Origin: Catenulispora rubra
GTDB taxonomy: Bacteria; Actinomycetota; Actinomycetes; Streptomycetales; Catenulisporaceae
Reading direction: 5' to 3'
Assembly (NCBI RefSeq): GCF_015356825.1
Contig: NZ_JAACYW010000109.1
Location: forward strand, 1 to 33,272
Length of the DNA stretch: 33,272 nucleotides
Below the pieces are notes generated by a model. That model did no database searches. It saw only the letters and a list, made by a program, of their open reading frames with translations, and was not told where the DNA came from. The position numbers and the translations under genes were made by a program. Shown one piece after another: positions 32,982-33,272 of the stretch; position 1 is the stretch's first letter; the number at the start of each line of letters is the position of its first letter.

Positions 32982-33272
32982 TCAGCTTCCAGAGAAGCCC
33001 TGCAGATAGGTCACCTGCTGGCGCAGGGCCTGGGCGGTGGAGTGGCTGATCGTGCCCTGGTTCTCCTGGGAGCGGATGGTCTCGGTGAGGGTGGCCAGGG
33101 TCTGGGTGAAGGTGTTGGAGCCGACCTGGGTGTTCTGGAGCCGGGTGACGATGTGGGTGAGGGTGGTCCGGGCCGTGGTGTCGGTGACCTGGGTGGTGAC
33201 GATGGTGCTGATCTGGGTCACGGACTGCTGCGGCGAGGTCGGGGCGGTGGAGGGGGCGCCGTTGTTGGGGGC
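32982..33272 (-). CDS. C-terminal end of an unidentified gene, cut by the window edge
   Basis: The frame is open from the window's right edge to a TGA at 32982-32984, giving at least 96 residues. A Pro/Ser/Thr/Asn-rich stretch (APNNGAPSTAPTSPQQS) is followed by a Thr/Gln-rich helical segment of about 75 residues. It resembles helical ends found on some actinobacterial Ser/Thr kinases or secreted proteins, but no family can be assigned. An internal GTG at 33221 is not a convincing start. Confidence 0.6.
   Translation of the reverse strand, partial: APNNGAPSTAPTSPQQSVTQISTIVTTQVTDTTARTTLTHIVTRLQNTQVGSNTFTQTLATLTETIRSQENQGTISHSTAQALRQQVTYLQGFSGS

Overview
The window is high-GC DNA from an actinomycete. 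The clearest taxonomic marker is a mycothiol S-conjugate amidase (mca), since mycothiol is an actinobacterial thiol. A small membrane protein sits just downstream of mca, and a DUF4307 gene and greA lie divergently upstream. The many ECF/SigE-type sigma factors, an NarL-type two-component system and a PASTA-less membrane Ser/Thr kinase fit a Streptomyces- or Catenulispora-like organism; the genus is inference. No phage, IS element, CRISPR array, tRNA or rRNA was recognised.

Layout. 1-2.7 kb (minus): an HD-domain protein resembling the RelA/SpoT hydrolase, an ECF sigma factor, and a membrane protein translationally coupled to it (candidate anti-sigma). 2.8-4.0 kb: a UBP-type zinc-finger protein divergent from a shortened cytochrome P450-like protein. 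4.07-6.57 kb: a Clp/Hsp100 ATPase with a ClpC-type middle domain but no visible ClpP-docking loop, followed by a 13-bp tandem repeat. 6.8-12.5 kb: a histidine kinase/response regulator pair divergent from an ABC exporter (ATPase, 29-codon micro-ORF, FtsX-type permease), all joined by ATGA overlaps. 12.6-15.4 kb: L-serine dehydratase, convergent with a SigE-type sigma factor and its coupled membrane partner, which carries a SecD P1-head-like segment. 15.6-17.5 kb: a YtrA-like GntR regulator with its ABC transporter behind a strong promoter/palindromic operator. 17.6-19.6 kb: a neutral ceramidase without a signal peptide.

19.6-23.1 kb: arfB, a 62-bp palindromic tandem repeat array, a small membrane protein, mca, a DUF4307 gene, greA, a 9-bp repeat and a terminator. 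23.1-27.2 kb (minus): a DrrAB-type ABC exporter and a Ser/Thr kinase. 27.4-29.1 kb: a small secreted protein with one CWB2-like repeat, convergent with threonine dehydratase. 29.2-31.4 kb: a MarR regulator and a 14-TM MFS drug exporter sharing a promoter flanked by palindromes. 31.5-33.3 kb (minus): a DUF6985-like protein, a ROK sugar kinase and the 3' end of a further gene.

Two themes recur. Regulator/effector pairs are coupled by 4-bp ATGA overlaps (two sigma/membrane-partner pairs, the two-component system, three ABC operons). Short-period repeats (9, 12 and 13 bp) and one 62-bp palindromic array occur both inside protein tails and between genes. The points most worth follow-up are the coupled 29-residue micro-ORF, the 62-bp array, the ClpP-loop-less Clp ATPase, the P450-like protein with a degenerate ExxR, and the SecD-like anti-sigma candidate.
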